A DNA stretch of 21,597 bases from an uncultured Eggerthella sp. Its GTDB lineage: Bacteria; Actinomycetota; Coriobacteriia; Coriobacteriales; Eggerthellaceae. The translations under genes were made by a program, and so were the position numbers. The notes beneath the pieces were generated by a model. That model was not told the DNA's origin, searched no databases, and saw nothing but the letters and a program-made list of their open reading frames with translations. The DNA lies in the NCBI GenBank assembly GCA_900551155.1, contig URVA01000014.1:1-21597 (forward strand), written 5' to 3'. Positions 6,806-14,489 of the stretch are shown here, in pieces; the stretch's first letter is position 1, and each line of letters starts with the position of its first letter.

Positions 6806-7993
6806 ATGGCAGAAAAGAAAATGTTTTCCGCTACTGGCAACCAAATGGTTGCTGACGCATTCCGTCAGGTAAATCCTGATGTTATGGCGGCATATCCTAT
6901 TACTCCACAGACTACTATCGTTGAAGGCTATGCAAAGTTTGTAGCTGACGGCAAGGTAACCACTGAATACGTTCCTGTAGAATCTGAGCACTCTGCACTT
7001 TCTGCTTGTATCGGTGCTTCTGCTGCAGGCGCTCGTGTTGCTACCGCAACCAGCTCTCAGGGCTTAGCATTCATGTGGGAAGAATTGCACATTGCTGCTG
7101 GTATGCGTTGCCCTATCGTTATGGCAAATGCAAACCGCGCTTTGTCTGCTCCTATTAACATTCACGGTGATCATTCCGATATCATGGGTGCTCGCGATAC
7201 TGGTTGGGCAATGATGTTTGCTGAAACCGCTCAGGAAGCATACGACAACACAATTGTTGCATTTAAGGTTGCCGAAGATCCCAATGTTTTACTTCCTGTA
7301 CTTACTACCTTGGATGGTTTTGTTACTACGCACGCAATGGACAATTGCGTAATGGAAGAAGACCAGGTTGTTAAGGATTATGTTGGCGATTACCAGCCTC
7401 TGTATCCTTTGCTCGACACCGAAAACCCTGTTGGTCACGGTATGTTCGCAACGCTGGGTAATGGCTATATGAAATATAAGCTGACCGAGCGTCATGCCCT
7501 GGACAATGCTCTTGAAGCTTTCGAGAAGCACGGCAAAGAATGGGCAGACATTACGGGTCGTCCTTTTGATGTGGTAGATACCTGGGGCACCGAAGACGCA
7601 GATTACCTGATTGTTGTTTTGGGTTCTTGTGCTGGTAATGCCCGTCATCAGGCCCGCTTGCTTCGTGCTGAAGGCAAGAAGGTTGGTGTTGTTCGTCCTC
7701 GCATCTTCCGTCCATTCCCTGCAAAGCAGTTGGTGGAAGCATGCAAGAATGCGAAGGCAGTTGCCGTAATCGATCGTTCTGATTCCTTCGGTTCTCCTCA
7801 TGCTCCTTTGGCGCTTGAAGTTCGTGCAGCATTCCAGTCTGCAGGTCTTCAGATTCCTGTAAGTGATTATTTGGCAGGCTTAGGCGGCGCGGATATCACG
7901 CTTGATCAGATGGGTCAGGTATTCGCTGAGCTTGAGCAGCGTGCTGAAGGCACTTACGACGGTTCCATCAAGTATCTCGGTATCGAAGAGTAA
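6806..7993 (+). CDS. porA: Pyruvate:ferredoxin oxidoreductase, alpha subunit
   Basis: The alpha subunit (395 aa) carries the pyrimidine-binding half of the thiamine-diphosphate site. YPITPQT (residues 30-36) is the family signature, followed by VPVESEHSALSACIGASAAG and TATSSQGLAFMWEEL. The SSQGL segment and the RALSAPINIHGDHSD stretch are those of pyruvate-type enzymes, favouring pyruvate over 2-oxoglutarate as substrate. The C-terminal transketolase-like domain contains VGVVRPRIFRPFP and VIDRSDSFGS. The ATG lies 3 bases after the porD stop, behind GAAGGGGAG. Length is normal. Confidence 0.95.
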   Translation: MAEKKMFSATGNQMVADAFRQVNPDVMAAYPITPQTTIVEGYAKFVADGKVTTEYVPVESEHSALSACIGASAAGARVATATSSQGLAFMWEELHIAAGMRCPIVMANANRALSAPINIHGDHSDIMGARDTGWAMMFAETAQEAYDNTIVAFKVAEDPNVLLPVLTTLDGFVTTHAMDNCVMEEDQVVKDYVGDYQPLYPLLDTENPVGHGMFATLGNGYMKYKLTERHALDNALEAFEKHGKEWADITGRPFDVVDTWGTEDADYLIVVLGSCAGNARHQARLLRAEGKKVGVVRPRIFRPFPAKQLVEACKNAKAVAVIDRSDSFGSPHAPLALEVRAAFQSAGLQIPVSDYLAGLGGADITLDQMGQVFAELEQRAEGTYDGSIKYLGIEE

Positions 7994-8005
7994 GGGGCAT
8001 ATATT

Positions 8006-8950
8006 ATGGCTAATATTAAGCAACTTTCTGCCCGCCCCGACGACTTGGCTCCAGGCCATCGCCTGTGTGGCGGCTGCGGCGCTTCCATGGCGGTACGCCA
8101 GGTTCTTATAGGCCGCAACGATTACGATGTAGTTTGCTGCTCGGCAACGGGCTGCTTGGAAGTTTCCACGTCAATCTATCCTGATAACGCTTGGGAAGTT
8201 CCTTTTATTCACAATGCATTTGCGAATGCTGGTGCAACCATTTCTGGTGTTGAGGCAGCATACAAGGGTCTTCAGCGCGCAGGTAAGATTCCTGCAGACA
8301 AGAAGATTAAGTTTGTAGCATTTGGTGGCGACGGTGGTACCTACGACATTGGTCTTCAGTCACTGTCTGGTGCTATGGAACGTGGTCACGATATCGTATA
8401 TGTTTGCTACGACAATGGCGCTTACATGAATACGGGTATTCAGCGTTCTTCTGCAACGCCAAAGGGCGCATGGGCTACCACTTCTGAGGTAGGTAAGGTT
8501 CAGCAAGGTAAGCCTCAGGCTCGCAAGGATCTTACTTCTATCATGGCTGCTCACGGTGTACCTTACGTTGCTCAGGCATGCGTAGGCAATTGGCGCGACC
8601 TGGTAAACAAGGCTGAAAAGGCAATAGCTGTTGATGGTCCTGCATTCTTGAATATCATGGCTCCTTGTCCTCGTGGTTGGCGTGTAGATTCCAGCATGAC
8701 CGCTGAAATTTGCCGTTTAGCAGTAAACTCCAAGTTCTGGCCTTTGTTCGAGGTTGAAAATGGCAAGTGGAAGCTTACCCCAGTTCGTGAAAAGAACGTT
8801 ATTCCTGTAACTGAATTCATGAAGCCTCAGGGTCGTTTTAAGCACTTGTTTAAGCCTGGCAATGAAGCTTTGCTTGAGGAAATTCAGGCAGACGTTGATG
8901 CTTATTGGGCATACCTGGAAGGTCGCGTAGAGGCAACCAAGGATATGTAA
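8006..8950 (+). CDS. porB: Pyruvate:ferredoxin oxidoreductase, beta subunit
   Basis: The beta subunit (314 aa) binds the diphosphate end of TPP and the proximal [4Fe-4S] cluster. C21-x2-C24 (RLCGGCGA), C50 (ATGCLE) and C221 (PCPRGW) are the expected cluster ligands. The TPP motif is GGDGGTYDIG (107-116) continuing to YDNGAYMNTGIQRSSATP (135-152), which is characteristic of pyruvate-using enzymes. It lies 12 bases after porA, with AAGGGG as ribosome binding site, and is the last gene before a terminator. Like porG, its 5' region is GC-rich (8041-8100, 42/60) compared with the following sequence (8161-8220, 23/60). Confidence 0.95.
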   Translation: MANIKQLSARPDDLAPGHRLCGGCGASMAVRQVLIGRNDYDVVCCSATGCLEVSTSIYPDNAWEVPFIHNAFANAGATISGVEAAYKGLQRAGKIPADKKIKFVAFGGDGGTYDIGLQSLSGAMERGHDIVYVCYDNGAYMNTGIQRSSATPKGAWATTSEVGKVQQGKPQARKDLTSIMAAHGVPYVAQACVGNWRDLVNKAEKAIAVDGPAFLNIMAPCPRGWRVDSSMTAEICRLAVNSKFWPLFEVENGKWKLTPVREKNVIPVTEFMKPQGRFKHLFKPGNEALLEEIQADVDAYWAYLEGRVEATKDM

Positions 8951-8980
8951 GCTGATTATCATTAACTAATCAGACAAGAT

Positions 8981-9017
8981 AGAGACCACCTTACTGGTGG
9001 TCTCTTTTTTTGTTTTT
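8981..9017 (+). terminator. Terminator of the por operon
   Basis: AGAGACCACC (8981-8990) pairs perfectly with GGTGGTCTCT (8996-9005) around loop TTACT. A run of T follows. A weaker repeat CTGATT/AATCAG (8952-8973) sits just before it. The hairpin ends porGDAB and separates it from the rib promoter. Confidence 0.92.
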
Positions 9018-9039
9018 ACCGAAGAAGAGGCAGCTCTTC

Positions 9040-9067
9040 TTGAAAGCATTCTTTAGTGTGCTATAGT
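9040..9067 (+). promoter_or_regulatory. Promoter of the riboflavin operon
   Basis: A -35 TTGAAA (9040-9045), a 16-base spacer and a -10 TATAGT (9062-9067) form a good vegetative promoter. The -10 is extended by TG at 9059-9060 (TGCTATAGT). Transcription would start near 9074, about 18 bases before the FMN riboswitch. Confidence 0.7.
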
Positions 9068-9091
9068 TTCTTGCAGACAAAATTGAATACA

Positions 9092-9295
9092 ATCTTCAGG
9101 GCGAGGTGAAAGTCCTCACTGGCGGTAACGCAAAGGTAAAACGCATACGTAAGGCGGCTATCAATGCGAAGCCCGCGACCCCGATTGTTTTTTGATTATT
9201 GCAGTGCTTGTTAGTGATGCAAATAAGAGATAAGCAATTAGGCTGATTCGGTGAAAATCCGAGGCCAACGGTTACAGTCCGGATGGAAGAAGATG
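9092..9295 (+). promoter_or_regulatory. FMN riboswitch (RFN element)
   Basis: The conserved blocks of the RFN aptamer appear in order: TCTTCAGGGCGAGGTGAAAG, CTGGCGGTAA, AAGCCCGCGA, GATTCGGTGAAAATCCGA, GCCAACGGTTACAGTCCGGA and GGAAGAAGAT. The closing helix P1 is ATCTTC (9092-9097) with GAAGAT (9289-9294). A long optional arm of about 55 bases (about 9184-9240) is inserted between the CCCGCGA block and the last arms. It can fold through ATTG/CAAT at its base. FMN binding to this aptamer turns off riboflavin synthesis genes. Here it precedes ribD-ribE-ribBA-ribH. Confidence 0.95.
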
Positions 9296-9341
9296 ATGAA
9301 TTAGCAACCTCTTATGTGGGTGTGCAACCTTATATGATGTG

Positions 9342-9375
9342 CCCTGAAATGAAGTTTCATTTCAGGGTTTTTTTT
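9342..9375 (+). terminator. Riboswitch-controlled terminator
   Basis: CCCTGAAATG (9342-9351) pairs with CATTTCAGGG (9358-9367) around loop AAGTTT. Eight T follow. The ascending arm plus one base, GCCCTGAA (9341-9348), is exactly complementary to TTCAGGGC (9095-9102) in the 5' part of the aptamer. That provides the alternative antiterminator pairing expected when FMN is absent. Confidence 0.88.
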
Positions 9376-9433
9376 ATTTGCGCACTTCATTGCGGCAGCT
9401 GATGTTGGTGGATAGACGTACGTATTACGCAAA

Positions 9434-9488
9434 ACCTCCTTGCATCATTTCCCGAAATTGTATTCGCGGAACTGAAAAGAAAGGAGGT
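9434..9488 (+). promoter_or_regulatory. Possible Shine-Dalgarno sequestering helix before ribD
   Basis: ACCTCCTT (9434-9441) is perfectly complementary to AAGGAGGT (9481-9488), the very strong Shine-Dalgarno sequence of ribD. The 39-base loop contains a nested stem TTCC-CG/CG-GGAA (9449-9471, one bulged C). Transcripts that escape the riboswitch terminator could fold this way and hide the ribosome binding site. This region, together with the promoter, aptamer and terminator, accounts for the geneless stretch 8951-9497. Confidence 0.4.
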
Positions 9489-9497
9489 GTCATCAAC

Positions 9498-10718
9498 ATG
9501 ACTCACGAACAGCAATCAGACAAACGCCGTTCAGAAAAACAGCAGTCAACCGACCAACAATCCATTGATGAATCGTTTATGCGCAGGGCGTTTGACCTGG
9601 CGCGCAATGGATATGGATGGACCAATCCAAACCCTATGGTGGGTGCCGTTATAGTGAAAGACGGCCGAATTATTGGTGAAGGTTGGCACACAAAATGCGG
9701 CAACCTTCATGCAGAGCGTGAAGCGTTTGCTCATTGCGCTGAAGATCCTCGAGGTGCCACGCTCTATGTAACGCTTGAACCTTGTTGTCATTGGGGTAAA
9801 ACTCCACCGTGCACTGAAGCAATCATTGAGAACAACATCGCTCGTGTAGTGGTAGGCGCGCCCGATCCAAATCCTCTTGTTTCAGGAGAAGGAATAACGC
9901 AACTGCGTGAAGCGGGCATTGAAGTTACGGAAAAGGTATTGCTTCAAGAATGTCTGGATATCAACAAAGTGTTCTTCCACTACATTCAAGCCAAGTTGCC
10001 GTATGTCGTTGTTAAGTACGCTATGACTCTTGATGGCAAAATTGCCACTAAAACAGGCGCATCCCAATGGATTACGGGTGAATCTGCACGAGCGCATGTC
10101 CACACACAGCGTCATCGTTTTTCAGCAATTATGGTTGGTATTGGGACGGTACTCAGTGATGATCCGATGCTGACTGCTCGTTTGGGTGAAAGTAAGGACC
10201 TGATTGCCTCTTGGAAGACGGAATCAGAATTTATGGAAGATCCTTTTCCCGATGATGTGCTGAGCAACAACCCTGTGCGCATAATTCTAGATAGCTCATT
10301 GCGGATTCCACTTCACGCAAAGCTGGTAGCTACCGCAAAAGAAATTCCAACGATCATTGCAACGCTAAGTACTGATGAAAAACGAGTAGCTAAATTGCAG
10401 GCGCATGGATGCGATGTAATTGTTACGCGCAGCTGTAACGGAAAAGTCGACCTGCAAGATCTAATGGAGCAGCTTGGTCAGCGTGGCATTGACAGTGTCT
10501 ATGTTGAGGGTGGCGCTACGGTACATGCTGCTTTGATTGAATCTGGGTTAGTTGATGAAGTTCATGCCTACGTAGCTCCAAAAATCTTTGGAGGTAGGCA
10601 AGCGCCTGGTCCTGTTGGAGGCGAAGGTGTGGAGATTCCAGCTGAGGCGTTGCAATTCTCGAAGGTGGCTACGAAACAGCTTGGTCAGGACGTTCTTTTT
10701 GAATGCGAGGTGAACTAA
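9498..10718 (+). CDS. ribD: Bifunctional riboflavin deaminase/reductase RibD
   Basis: This enzyme catalyses the deaminase and reductase steps that follow GTP cyclohydrolase II in riboflavin synthesis (406 aa). The N-terminal cytidine-deaminase-like domain has zinc ligands H71 (HAEREA) and C96/C105 in PCCHWGKTPPC, with E73 as the proton shuttle. Their spacing equals that of Bacillus RibG. The C-terminal reductase domain (about 165-406) has KYAMTLDGKIATKTGASQWIT, a DPMLTAR motif and VYVEGGATVHAALI. ATG 9498 is chosen because AAAGGAGGTG lies just upstream; the open frame back to 9378 would cross the leader. A polar Q/K/S-rich extension of about 25 residues precedes the domain. The stop abuts the ribE ATG. 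Confidence 0.95.
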   Translation: MTHEQQSDKRRSEKQQSTDQQSIDESFMRRAFDLARNGYGWTNPNPMVGAVIVKDGRIIGEGWHTKCGNLHAEREAFAHCAEDPRGATLYVTLEPCCHWGKTPPCTEAIIENNIARVVVGAPDPNPLVSGEGITQLREAGIEVTEKVLLQECLDINKVFFHYIQAKLPYVVVKYAMTLDGKIATKTGASQWITGESARAHVHTQRHRFSAIMVGIGTVLSDDPMLTARLGESKDLIASWKTESEFMEDPFPDDVLSNNPVRIILDSSLRIPLHAKLVATAKEIPTIIATLSTDEKRVAKLQAHGCDVIVTRSCNGKVDLQDLMEQLGQRGIDSVYVEGGATVHAALIESGLVDEVHAYVAPKIFGGRQAPGPVGGEGVEIPAEALQFSKVATKQLGQDVLFECEVN

Positions 10719-11459
10719 ATGTTTACCGGCATTGTGGAAGAAGTTGGTCAAATTGCCTCTATTCGCAAAGGTGCGCATTCCTGTGTACTCACCGTTAGAG
10801 CTTCAAAGGTTTTGGAAGATGTGCATCTTGGCGACAGTATTGCCACGAATGGCGTGTGCCTTACGGTGACAGATTTTACGAAGAGCAGTTTTTCTGCTGA
10901 TGTTATGCACGAAACACTCAATCGTTCATCGCTGGGAAGCCTGCGGGCAGGCAGCCCCGTAAACCTGGAGCGCGCCATGGCAGCAAATGGACGCTTTGGT
11001 GGTCACATTGTTTCAGGGCATATTGATGGTACGGGAGTTATCCATTCCCTCAAGGAAGATGACAATGCGGTGTGGTATTCGATTAGTGCATCACCTGAAA
11101 TACTTCACTTGATCGTTGAAAAAGGATCCATTGCGATAGATGGCATTAGCTTGACAGTTGCTTCAGTGGAATCTAGCCGCTTTAGTGTTTCGATTATTCC
11201 CCACACCCGCGCACAAACGAATCTTGCTTCGAAAAAAGTGGGCGATGTGGTGAATTTGGAAAATGATTGTATCGGCAAATACGTAGAACGACTTCTGGGT
11301 GAATCGGGCTTCATTTCGCTAACAGAAGAAATGAAGCGCCGAGGCGATCGTTTTTCTGGAAAAGAATCCACGCAACATGCACTGAGCGGAAAGGGAGATT
11401 CCGTCAAGAAACGCTCATCTGGCATAACGAGAGATTTTCTTATCCAAAACGGATTTTAA
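10719..11459 (+). CDS. ribE: Riboflavin synthase (alpha chain)
   Basis: This enzyme dismutates two 6,7-dimethyl-8-ribityllumazines to riboflavin. It has the expected duplicated lumazine-binding repeats: MFTGIVEEVG with ATNGVCLTV and GGHIVSGHIDGTG in the first, and IAIDGISLTV with SIIPHTRAQTNL in the second, ending CIGKYVERLL. The family is usually about 200-220 aa; this one is 246. The terminal SGITRDFLIQNGF resembles the normal C-terminal helix, so the extra length is a charged, low-complexity insert at about residues 195-234. ATG immediately follows the ribD stop, with GCGAGGTG as ribosome binding site. Some databases call this gene ribC. Confidence 0.94.
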   Translation: MFTGIVEEVGQIASIRKGAHSCVLTVRASKVLEDVHLGDSIATNGVCLTVTDFTKSSFSADVMHETLNRSSLGSLRAGSPVNLERAMAANGRFGGHIVSGHIDGTGVIHSLKEDDNAVWYSISASPEILHLIVEKGSIAIDGISLTVASVESSRFSVSIIPHTRAQTNLASKKVGDVVNLENDCIGKYVERLLGESGFISLTEEMKRRGDRFSGKESTQHALSGKGDSVKKRSSGITRDFLIQNGF

Positions 11460-11472
11460 GGATGGTTTATTC

Positions 11473-12693
11473 ATGTTTGAATTTTCTACCATAGAACAGG
11501 CACTTGAGGATTTGCGTCAGGGAAAGATAATTCTTTGCACTGACGATCCTGATCGCGAAAACGAAGGTGACTTTATCTGTGCGGCTGAATTTGCTACCAC
11601 AGAAAACGTGAACTTTATGGCGATGCACGGCAAGGGCTTAATCTGTATGCCTATGAGCATTGAACTGTGCCGTAAGCTCATGTTTCCACAGATGGTTACC
11701 ACTAATACCGACACTCACGAAACGGCATTTACGGTATCGATTGATCATGTAGATACCACGACGGGCATTTCAGCGGAAGAGCGTGGCTATACCGCTCGTA
11801 TGTGTGTCGCAGACGATGCGAAACCAGAGGATTTCCGTCGTCCAGGACATATGTTCCCGCTTATGGCAAAGAAAAACGGGGTATTAGAGCGTAATGGTCA
11901 TACTGAAGCTACGGTTGACTTAATGCGTTTGGCAGGCCTTAAGGAGTGCGGATTGTGCTGCGAAATCATGCGCGAAGATGGCACCATGATGCGCACTCCC
12001 GAACTTATTGAATTGGCTCAGAAGTGGAACATCTCCTTTATCTCTATTAAGGCATTGCAAGAATATCGCAAGAAGCATGACAAATTGGTTGAGCGCGTCG
12101 CGTCACCTTTAATGCCTACTAAATATGGCAATTTCCGTGCCCATGCTTATATCAACAAACTTAACGGAGAACATCACGTTGCTCTTGTTAAGGGTGATAT
12201 CGGTGATGGTGAAAACATCTTATGTCGTGTTCATTCAGAATGCTTAACGGGCGATGCGTTTGGTTCTCTTCGCTGCGATTGTGGTGATCAGCTTACTACC
12301 GCAATGCGTCAGGTAGAAGAAGAGGGACGTGGCATTGTTTTGTACATGCGCCAAGAAGGTCGCGGAATTGGTTTAGTGAATAAACTGCGTGCTTACGAGT
12401 TGCAAGATGAAGGTATGGACACCTTGGAGGCAAATCTAGCGCTCGGGTTTGATGGCGATATGCGTGAATACTACATTGGTGCACAGATTCTTCGTGATCT
12501 TGGTGTTAAAACCATGCGTCTTTTAACTAATAACCCCGATAAGGTGTATCAGCTCAAAGACTTTGGTATGGAAATTGTTGAGCGCGTGCCCATCCAAATG
12601 CCTGCAACTGATTACGACCGTTTTTATCTAGAAACCAAAAAAGAAAAGATGGGCCATCTTTTGAATATGGAAGAAGAGCCGCTAAAGGCGTAA
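11473..12693 (+). CDS. ribBA: Bifunctional DHBP synthase / GTP cyclohydrolase II
   Basis: This two-domain enzyme (406 aa) supplies both precursors of the pathway. The RibB half (about 1-200) makes 3,4-dihydroxy-2-butanone 4-phosphate and has the acidic loop DDPDRENEGDF (24-34), TTGISAEER (96-104) and RNGHTEATVDL (140-150). The RibA half (about 205-406) opens GTP. It has zinc ligands C257, C268 and C270 (SECLTGDAFGSLRCDCGDQL), the YMRQEGRGIGL loop (291-301) and LLTNNPDK. Both active sites look complete. It starts 13 bases after ribE, with AAGGATGG upstream. Confidence 0.96.
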   Translation: MFEFSTIEQALEDLRQGKIILCTDDPDRENEGDFICAAEFATTENVNFMAMHGKGLICMPMSIELCRKLMFPQMVTTNTDTHETAFTVSIDHVDTTTGISAEERGYTARMCVADDAKPEDFRRPGHMFPLMAKKNGVLERNGHTEATVDLMRLAGLKECGLCCEIMREDGTMMRTPELIELAQKWNISFISIKALQEYRKKHDKLVERVASPLMPTKYGNFRAHAYINKLNGEHHVALVKGDIGDGENILCRVHSECLTGDAFGSLRCDCGDQLTTAMRQVEEEGRGIVLYMRQEGRGIGLVNKLRAYELQDEGMDTLEANLALGFDGDMREYYIGAQILRDLGVKTMRLLTNNPDKVYQLKDFGMEIVERVPIQMPATDYDRFYLETKKEKMGHLLNMEEEPLKA

Positions 12694-12789
12694 AGGACTT
12701 CTTTAGAAAACAAAAAGACAAGTGCGAAAAAGCACTGTAAAGACTTGGCAAATCGTCGTCTTGAATGACGTAGTAAGAAAGGAATAATA

Positions 12790-13257
12790 ATGAACACCCT
12801 TGAAGGTAAACTTGTTTCTCGCGATATTAAAGTCGGTATCGTTGCAGCGCGTTTTAATGAATTTATCACCTCAAAGCTGCTTTCTGGAGCTATGGATGGC
12901 TTGGTTCGCCATGATGTTAAAGAAGAGGATGTAGATGTAGCTTGGGTACCAGGTGCTTTTGAAATTCCACTTATCGCACAAAAAATGGCCGAATCGGGCA
13001 AGTATGATGCCGTCATTTGCTTGGGTGCAGTAATTCGTGGCGCAACGTCTCATTACGATTTGGTATGTAACGAGGCAGCGAAAGGCGTTGCTCAGGTTGG
13101 TCTAAAGACTGGTGTGCCAGTATTGTTCGGTGTAGTAACAACTGACACTATTGAGCAGGCAATTGAGCGTGCTGGCACGAAAGCTGGCAATAAGGGCTAT
13201 GACTGTGCAACAAGTGCTATTGAAATGGTGAACCTCATTCATGAGATTGAAGCATAG
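12790..13257 (+). CDS. ribH: 6,7-dimethyl-8-ribityllumazine synthase
   Basis: This enzyme condenses the pyrimidinedione with dihydroxybutanone phosphate (155 aa, normal length). It has VAARFNEFIT (18-27), WVPGAFEIP (52-60), CLGAVIRGATSHYDLV (77-92) with catalytic H88, and the phosphate-binding ERAGTKAGNKG (126-136). It is usually a large oligomer; no encapsulation partner is encoded nearby. It is separated from ribBA by 96 bases containing two short hairpins (AGTGC/GCACT at 12721-12736; CGTC/GACG at 12757-12770) but no U-tract, so it is probably in the same transcript. The ribosome binding site AAGAAAGGA precedes the ATG. Confidence 0.96.
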   Translation: MNTLEGKLVSRDIKVGIVAARFNEFITSKLLSGAMDGLVRHDVKEEDVDVAWVPGAFEIPLIAQKMAESGKYDAVICLGAVIRGATSHYDLVCNEAAKGVAQVGLKTGVPVLFGVVTTDTIEQAIERAGTKAGNKGYDCATSAIEMVNLIHEIEA

Positions 13258-13341
13258 TAGGGCTGTTTCAATAAAGTGAGTTATGAAAGCGGATAGTAAG
13301 AAAACTATATTCGTATCACGCTTGTAAGCTACGGCTACTCA

Positions 13342-13385
13342 AAAGAAGACGTAGAGGGTTGTTGCCAATCTGCGTCTTCTTTCTT
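13342..13385 (+). terminator. Terminator of the riboflavin operon
   Basis: AAAGAAGACG (13342-13351) pairs with CGTCTTCTTT (13373-13382) around a 21-base loop. A T-rich tail (TTTCTTTCTT) follows. It lies about 85 bases after ribH. The U-tract is broken by C residues, so efficiency is uncertain. Confidence 0.65.
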
Positions 13386-13477
13386 TCTTGATCAAATCAT
13401 AAAGCGGGTCAGAAAGTTTTTAGTACGGTGCGCTATGATGACTAAGAATAGGTTTTGATAAAACAAGGAGAGATTCC

Positions 13478-14485
13478 ATGCTTCTTACTGAGCCGTTAAC
13501 TATTAACACGATGGTTGTGCATAATCGTCTTGTTTTGCCTCCTATGGCAACCGAAAAGTCGATTGGGGAAGGCGAGGTTAGTCAGGCCCTTTGTGATTAC
13601 TACGACGAAAAAACTAAGGGTGGCTATTTTGGCTTGGTTGTTACGGAGCATAGTTATATCAACAAAATGGGCCAGGCAAGCGTTGGTCAGGTATCTCTTT
13701 CGAAAGATGAAGATATTCCTGGCTTACGAAAACTAGTAGAGGTTATTCACAACAATGGCTCAAAAGTAATAGCCCAGATAAATCATGCAGGCGGCAAAGC
13801 AATTTCTGCTCTGGATGGCGCTACTGCCGCTCCCGCTCCAACAGGTATGCCTTATACCACCACACGCGGCGAAGCGGTAGAAGCTCACAGTATGACGCAG
13901 GCAGAAATTGATCAGGTTGTTTCTGATTTTGCGCAAGCGGCACGTCGCGTAAAGGAAGCGGGCTACGATGGAGTAGAAATTCATTCTGCGCACGGATATT
14001 TGCTCAATCAGTTTTACTCTCCGCTTTCCAACAAGCGCGATGATGCCTATACAGGAAGCACTCTGGAGGGCCGTATGCGCTTACATGGTGAAGTAATTGC
14101 TGCTGTTCGAGAAGAAGTGGGCCCTGATTTTGTAGTTGCCCTTCGTTTAGGTGCATGTGACTACCAAGAAGGTGGTTCTACGGTTGATGACGCCGTAGCG
14201 GCAGCTAAGATTCTGGAACTTGCAGGCATAGACTTACTTGATATATCGGGTGGTCTTTGTGGCTATCGTGGTAGTGGATCTAAGGAACCAGGCTATTTCG
14301 GTGTTGAGTCGAAGGCAATTCGCGAAGCAGTATCTATTCCTGTAATTCTTACAGGGGGCGTTCGTGATGGTCGGGCAACAGAGCGATTGCTTAAAGAGGG
14401 CAAGGCAGACCTTATTGGAGTGGGTCGTTCGGTTTTGAAGGATTCTCTTTGGGCGAAGAAGGCTTTTGAGGAATTGGGGATATAA
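13478..14485 (+). CDS. Old Yellow Enzyme-type NAD(P)H:flavin oxidoreductase
   Basis: This single-domain FMN TIM-barrel reductase (335 aa) is predicted to reduce activated C=C bonds or related substrates with NAD(P)H. It shows NRLVLPPMAT (16-25, phosphate and flavin contact), IAQINHAGGKA (98-108), and the active-site segment GVEIHSAHGYLLNQFYSPLSN (165-185) with H169, H172 and Y174. The FMN phosphate-binding end is VILTGGVRDG and IGVGRSVLKD. It lacks the C-terminal Fe-S/FAD domains of the 2,4-dienoyl-CoA reductase/BaiCD type, so it is a stand-alone OYE. Substrate unknown. AAGGAGAG precedes the ATG. TATGAT at 13434-13439 is a possible -10. The HAD gene follows after 4 bases. Confidence 0.9.
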   Translation: MLLTEPLTINTMVVHNRLVLPPMATEKSIGEGEVSQALCDYYDEKTKGGYFGLVVTEHSYINKMGQASVGQVSLSKDEDIPGLRKLVEVIHNNGSKVIAQINHAGGKAISALDGATAAPAPTGMPYTTTRGEAVEAHSMTQAEIDQVVSDFAQAARRVKEAGYDGVEIHSAHGYLLNQFYSPLSNKRDDAYTGSTLEGRMRLHGEVIAAVREEVGPDFVVALRLGACDYQEGGSTVDDAVAAAKILELAGIDLLDISGGLCGYRGSGSKEPGYFGVESKAIREAVSIPVILTGGVRDGRATERLLKEGKADLIGVGRSVLKDSLWAKKAFEELGI

Positions 14486-14489
14486 ACCA

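Noticed and set aside
7289..7832. Long minus-strand ORFs opposite porA
   Set aside because: They are shadows of a well-identified gene and resemble no protein family.
9378..9497. N-terminal extension of RibD by 40 residues
   Set aside because: It would be translated from the riboswitch terminator tail and leader; the ATG at 9498 has a near-perfect Shine-Dalgarno sequence.
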